This document shows, piece by piece, positions 6,492 to 8,130 of a stretch of DNA of 8,130 nt (position 1 is the stretch's first letter; every line of letters starts with the position of its first letter). The position numbers were made by a program, and so were the translations under genes. The DNA comes from an uncultured bacterium (lineage in GTDB: Bacteria; Verrucomicrobiota; Kiritimatiellia; RFP12; UBA1067), in NCBI GenBank assembly GCA_902773475.1, contig CACYEO010000022.1, positions 1 through 8,130 on the forward strand, given 5' to 3'. The notes under the pieces were generated by a model. It was not told the origin of the DNA, did no database searches, and saw nothing but the letters and a program-made list of their open reading frames with translations.

Positions 6492-6547
6492 CGGGCGCGA
6501 GACATTAGACGCGAAACGCGAGTAAATTCTGTCTAAAAAATAGAACT

Positions 6548-6590
6548 CAAACACCCAAACACTTCCCTCCCCAACCGTGCGCCTGTCCGG
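6548..6590. repeat. Left flanking direct repeat (CAAACAC tract plus 22-bp block)
   Basis: Two tandem 8-mers (CAAACACC, CAAACACT; 6548-6563) are followed after 5 bases by a 22-bp block beginning CCCCAACCGTGCGC (6569-6590). The same two components in the same order and orientation recur at 7989-8080, beyond the ATPase gene; the 22-bp block matches at 21 of 22 positions. The block ends 6 bases before the ATPase stop codon. Confidence 0.85.
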
Positions 6591-6596
6591 AATTGA

Positions 6597-7808
6597 TTAT
6601 GCCAGCAGATATTCATGCGCCGGTACAACCTTTATCGTGCGGCCATCGATATTCACGATGTCGGACTGGGAACGAGTCACCAGAATGCATTCCTTCAGCC
6701 CGAAACGCTTCATGGCGCAAACGGCTCCGCCGAACTCGCGATCTTCGTTTTCAGATGAAAGCTCCCATGTCGCCTGCACGGCTTCAAAGGAGCCGTCGCG
6801 GCGTTCGACGACAAAATCGCATTCGGACAAACCGGCGTCGTCGGCGAAATACGACAGTCTTCCGCCGTTGCCCAGCAGTTTCAGGAAAACCAGATTTTCC
6901 AGTTTGTGCCCCATGTTCGCCGCGTCATTAGGCGAAATTGCGGATACAAGCCCTGTATCGCAGGCATATACCTTTTTCGGATATGACATCGCCGCCTTGG
7001 GAGAATCGGCAAACCGCGGCAGCCTCCGGAGAAGGTACGTCTCCTCGAGGTATGAAAAATATTCCAAAACGGTCGAAGGGGAATTCACGCGGATCGGTTC
7101 CTTCAGCCGGCTTGGCGACACGCGGCTGCCCGCATGACCCAGCAGATACGCCGCAAGCGCCCTGACCGGCCCGCTGTCGCGCAAATGGTAGCGGACCACT
7201 ATGTCGCGGTAGATTATATCGTTGAAAAGCGCCTCGAGCACCTCACGGCGGCGCGTACGGACATACGCGGGGAAGCCGCCGCATGAAAGGTATTCTTCAA
7301 GAGATCTCCCCGACGGCTTCTTTTTCGCATAGCGCAGGAACTCCGCATACGAGAAGGGGTACAGCTCGACATTCAAGTGACGCCCGGTAAGTTTCGTCCC
7401 GAACTCCCGGCTGAGCATTTTCGCATTTGAACCGGTCACTAAAACCTTCCGGCCCATGTCTATGCACCCGGCCACAAACCGTTCCCATCCAGGTACATCC
7501 TGCACTTCGTCCAATATCACCGTTTTTGCGCCCATGTCGCGCAACACGGAATCAAGCAATGCGAAGTCTGATGTCGAAAATGCGCTTAGGCGCAAATCGT
7601 CGAAATGGACGGACGCTGCGAAATCCTTGCGCTTCTCTGCCCACTGGTTCAGCAATGTGGATTTTCCGGAGCGCCGCACACCGGTCACGATTGTCGCGAA
7701 TCCGTCTTCGCACACCAGGTCCGGCAGCGCATCGCGGATCATGCCGATCCGTTCGCGCCGGGACGCCGTCTGTTCTTCCACGGCAAATTTGATTTCGCTG
7801 GCTTTCAT
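6597..7808 (-). CDS. AAA_14/DUF4143-type ATPase
   Basis: This 403-residue protein belongs to the widespread bacterial and archaeal family with an N-terminal AAA+ domain (AAA_14 type) and a C-terminal DUF4143 region. No reaction is established for most members. Visible are Walker A GVRRSGKST (43-51), Walker B VILDEVQDV (97-105), the sensor-1-like VTGSNAKMLSREF (124-136), TGR (141-143), and LYPFSYAEFLRY (149-160). The C-terminal part has KLENLVFLKLL (302-312), then ECDFVVE (329-335) and EAVQ (342-345). That arrangement resembles a PD-(D/E)XK nuclease fold in which Gln replaces the catalytic Lys, as often seen in the family. The frame is open for 30 more codons upstream, but ATG 7806-7808 is preferred: GGAAAGGGG lies 7 nt before it, and a promoter overlaps the extension. 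The gene stands alone between two copies of a direct repeat, looks less GC-rich than its neighbours, and is likely an accessory gene. A toxin-antitoxin or defence role is possible but has no partner gene here. Confidence 0.9.
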   Translation of the reverse strand: MKASEIKFAVEEQTASRRERIGMIRDALPDLVCEDGFATIVTGVRRSGKSTLLNQWAEKRKDFAASVHFDDLRLSAFSTSDFALLDSVLRDMGAKTVILDEVQDVPGWERFVAGCIDMGRKVLVTGSNAKMLSREFGTKLTGRHLNVELYPFSYAEFLRYAKKKPSGRSLEEYLSCGGFPAYVRTRRREVLEALFNDIIYRDIVVRYHLRDSGPVRALAAYLLGHAGSRVSPSRLKEPIRVNSPSTVLEYFSYLEETYLLRRLPRFADSPKAAMSYPKKVYACDTGLVSAISPNDAANMGHKLENLVFLKLLGNGGRLSYFADDAGLSECDFVVERRDGSFEAVQATWELSSENEDREFGGAVCAMKRFGLKECILVTRSQSDIVNIDGRTIKVVPAHEYLLA

Positions 7809-7815
7809 TCTGAAA

Positions 7816-7824
7816 CCCCTTTCC
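7816..7824 (-). promoter_or_regulatory. Shine-Dalgarno of the ATPase gene
   Basis: GGAAAGGGG on the reverse strand, 7 nt before the ATG at 7806-7808, decides that start over the ATG 90 bases farther upstream, which has no comparable ribosome binding site. Confidence 0.75.
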
Positions 7825-7834
7825 GACGGGCGGT

Positions 7835-7863
7835 ATTGTATCAACATTCCGCCGGCAATGCAA
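7835..7863 (-). promoter_or_regulatory. Probable promoter of the ATPase gene
   Basis: On the reverse strand TTGCAT (7858-7863, 3/6 to consensus) and TACAAT (7835-7840, 5/6) are separated by 17 nt, predicting a transcript start near 7828 and a leader of about 20 nt. A perfect 10-bp palindrome, AATGATCATT (7862-7871), overlaps the upstream edge of the -35 box and could be an operator, perhaps for autoregulation. Assigned by eye; the -35 box is weak. Confidence 0.5.
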
Positions 7864-7988
7864 TGATCATTTCGCTGCTGCCGAAAACATGGGCGCATCT
7901 GTGTTTTTCACCAGATTTCCTGTGCCTGAACCAGAGTGTATGAAATATCTTCACCGGCACGTTTCCAGCAGGCGGCACCCTGCCAACC

Positions 7989-8020
7989 CAAACACTCAAA
8001 CACTCAAACACTCAAACACT
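7989..8020. repeat. Perfect 4x tandem repeat of CAAACACT
   Basis: Four exact head-to-tail copies of the 8-mer CAAACACT run from 7989 to 8020, followed by TTTT and a C-run. The related tract at 6548-6563 has only two copies, one with a single mismatch. Copy-number difference between the two sites is typical of slippage-prone microsatellite-like DNA. Confidence 0.95.
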
Positions 8021-8058
8021 TTTTCCCCCGGTGCTCAAGTAAACCGCGGCCATAACAG

Positions 8059-8080
8059 CCCCAACCGTGCGCCCGTCCGG
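8059..8080. repeat. Right copy of the 22-bp flanking block
   Basis: The 22-bp block starting CCCCAACCGTGCGC repeats 6569-6590 with one mismatch (C for T at the 16th base), in direct orientation. Here it is separated from the CAAACACT tract by about 38 bases instead of 5, so one copy has gained or lost an internal segment. Confidence 0.88.
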
Positions 8081-8130
8081 GAAGGCGCATTGCGCTCGCG
8101 CTGTCGCATCGCTCGACAATCGCAAGATTG

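Larger units (their letters stand above)
6278..6596. other. Intergenic region between glnS and the ATPase gene
   Basis: These 319 bases hold no credible gene on either strand. From low to high coordinates they contain the glnS leader and promoter, nested inverted repeats, a CTAG-rich palindrome array, a short inverted repeat TTAGAC/GTCTAA (6505-6510 and 6531-6536) enclosing a small CGCG-AAA-CGCG hairpin, a two-copy CAAACAC tandem tract, and the left copy of a 22-bp block that recurs on the far side of the ATPase gene. Base composition swings from GC-rich to distinctly AT-rich around 6447-6485 and 6521-6563, unlike the neighbouring coding DNA. Confidence 0.7.
7809..8130. other. Intergenic region upstream of the ATPase gene
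   Basis: These 322 bases contain no convincing gene on either strand. Next to the ATPase start they hold its promoter and a small palindrome. Farther out are a short GCAGG/CCTGC hairpin (7968-7983 area), the four-copy CAAACACT tandem repeat, the right copy of the 22-bp block, and at the window edge a potential hairpin CAATC-GCAA-GATTG (8117-8130). The sequence between 7872 and 7967 shows nothing I can assign. Confidence 0.6.

Noticed and set aside
6505..6540. Intrinsic terminator for the ATPase gene
   Set aside because: The TTAGAC/GTCTAA stem is short, and on the reverse strand the T-run precedes rather than follows it. No convincing terminator is visible downstream of the ATPase gene.
7989..8020. 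CRISPR-like repeats
   Set aside because: The repeats are 8 bp with no spacers and no cas genes nearby; it is a simple tandem repeat.
8059..8130. tRNA fragment as an attachment site
   Set aside because: No cloverleaf arms, no TTCGANTC-type T-loop and no CCA end can be found.

Overview
The window comes from a GC-rich bacterium. It holds the 3' end of a forward-strand enolase gene, a probable six-gene reverse-strand operon that converges on it, and, upstream of the operon, a separate single-gene accessory module. The proteins and the GlnRS type point loosely to the PVC group (Verrucomicrobiota/Kiritimatiellota-like). This is an impression from gene content and style, not a phylogenetic result.

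Region 1 (1-646): the C-terminal ~189 codons of enolase end in a strong GC-rich hairpin flanked by an A-run and a T-run. The hairpin sits between two converging genes and probably terminates transcription in both directions.

Region 2 (647-6344, all reverse strand): transcription probably starts at a promoter near 6315-6344 and runs through glnS (glutaminyl-tRNA synthetase), two small paralogous exported proteins of unknown function, an IspA-like short-chain polyprenyl diphosphate synthase, and two OppD/DppD- and OppF/DppF-type ABC ATPases. The junctions are an ATGA overlap, a 1-nt gap, a 23-nt gap, a 3-nt gap and an 11-nt overlap, so co-transcription and translational coupling are likely. The two ATPases have no permease or substrate-binding partner in the window. 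The exported pair share a clear C-terminal motif and are the least understood genes here. The IspA-like enzyme keeps both Asp-rich motifs but has a shortened, altered segment after the second one.

Region 3 (6345-8130): two non-coding stretches enclose a reverse-strand AAA_14/DUF4143-type ATPase with its own promoter and ribosome binding site. Both flanks carry the same two-part sequence: a CAAACACT tandem tract followed by a near-identical 22-bp block (21/22) in direct orientation. This suggests either a discrete inserted or duplicated module or a dispersed non-coding repeat family. Between this module and glnS lies a compact array of CTAG-rich palindromes.

No CRISPR array, rRNA, tRNA, transposase or integrase was found. 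The strongest candidates for something undescribed are the exported paralogue pair embedded between glnS and ispA, and the repeat-bounded ATPase module with its adjoining palindromes.
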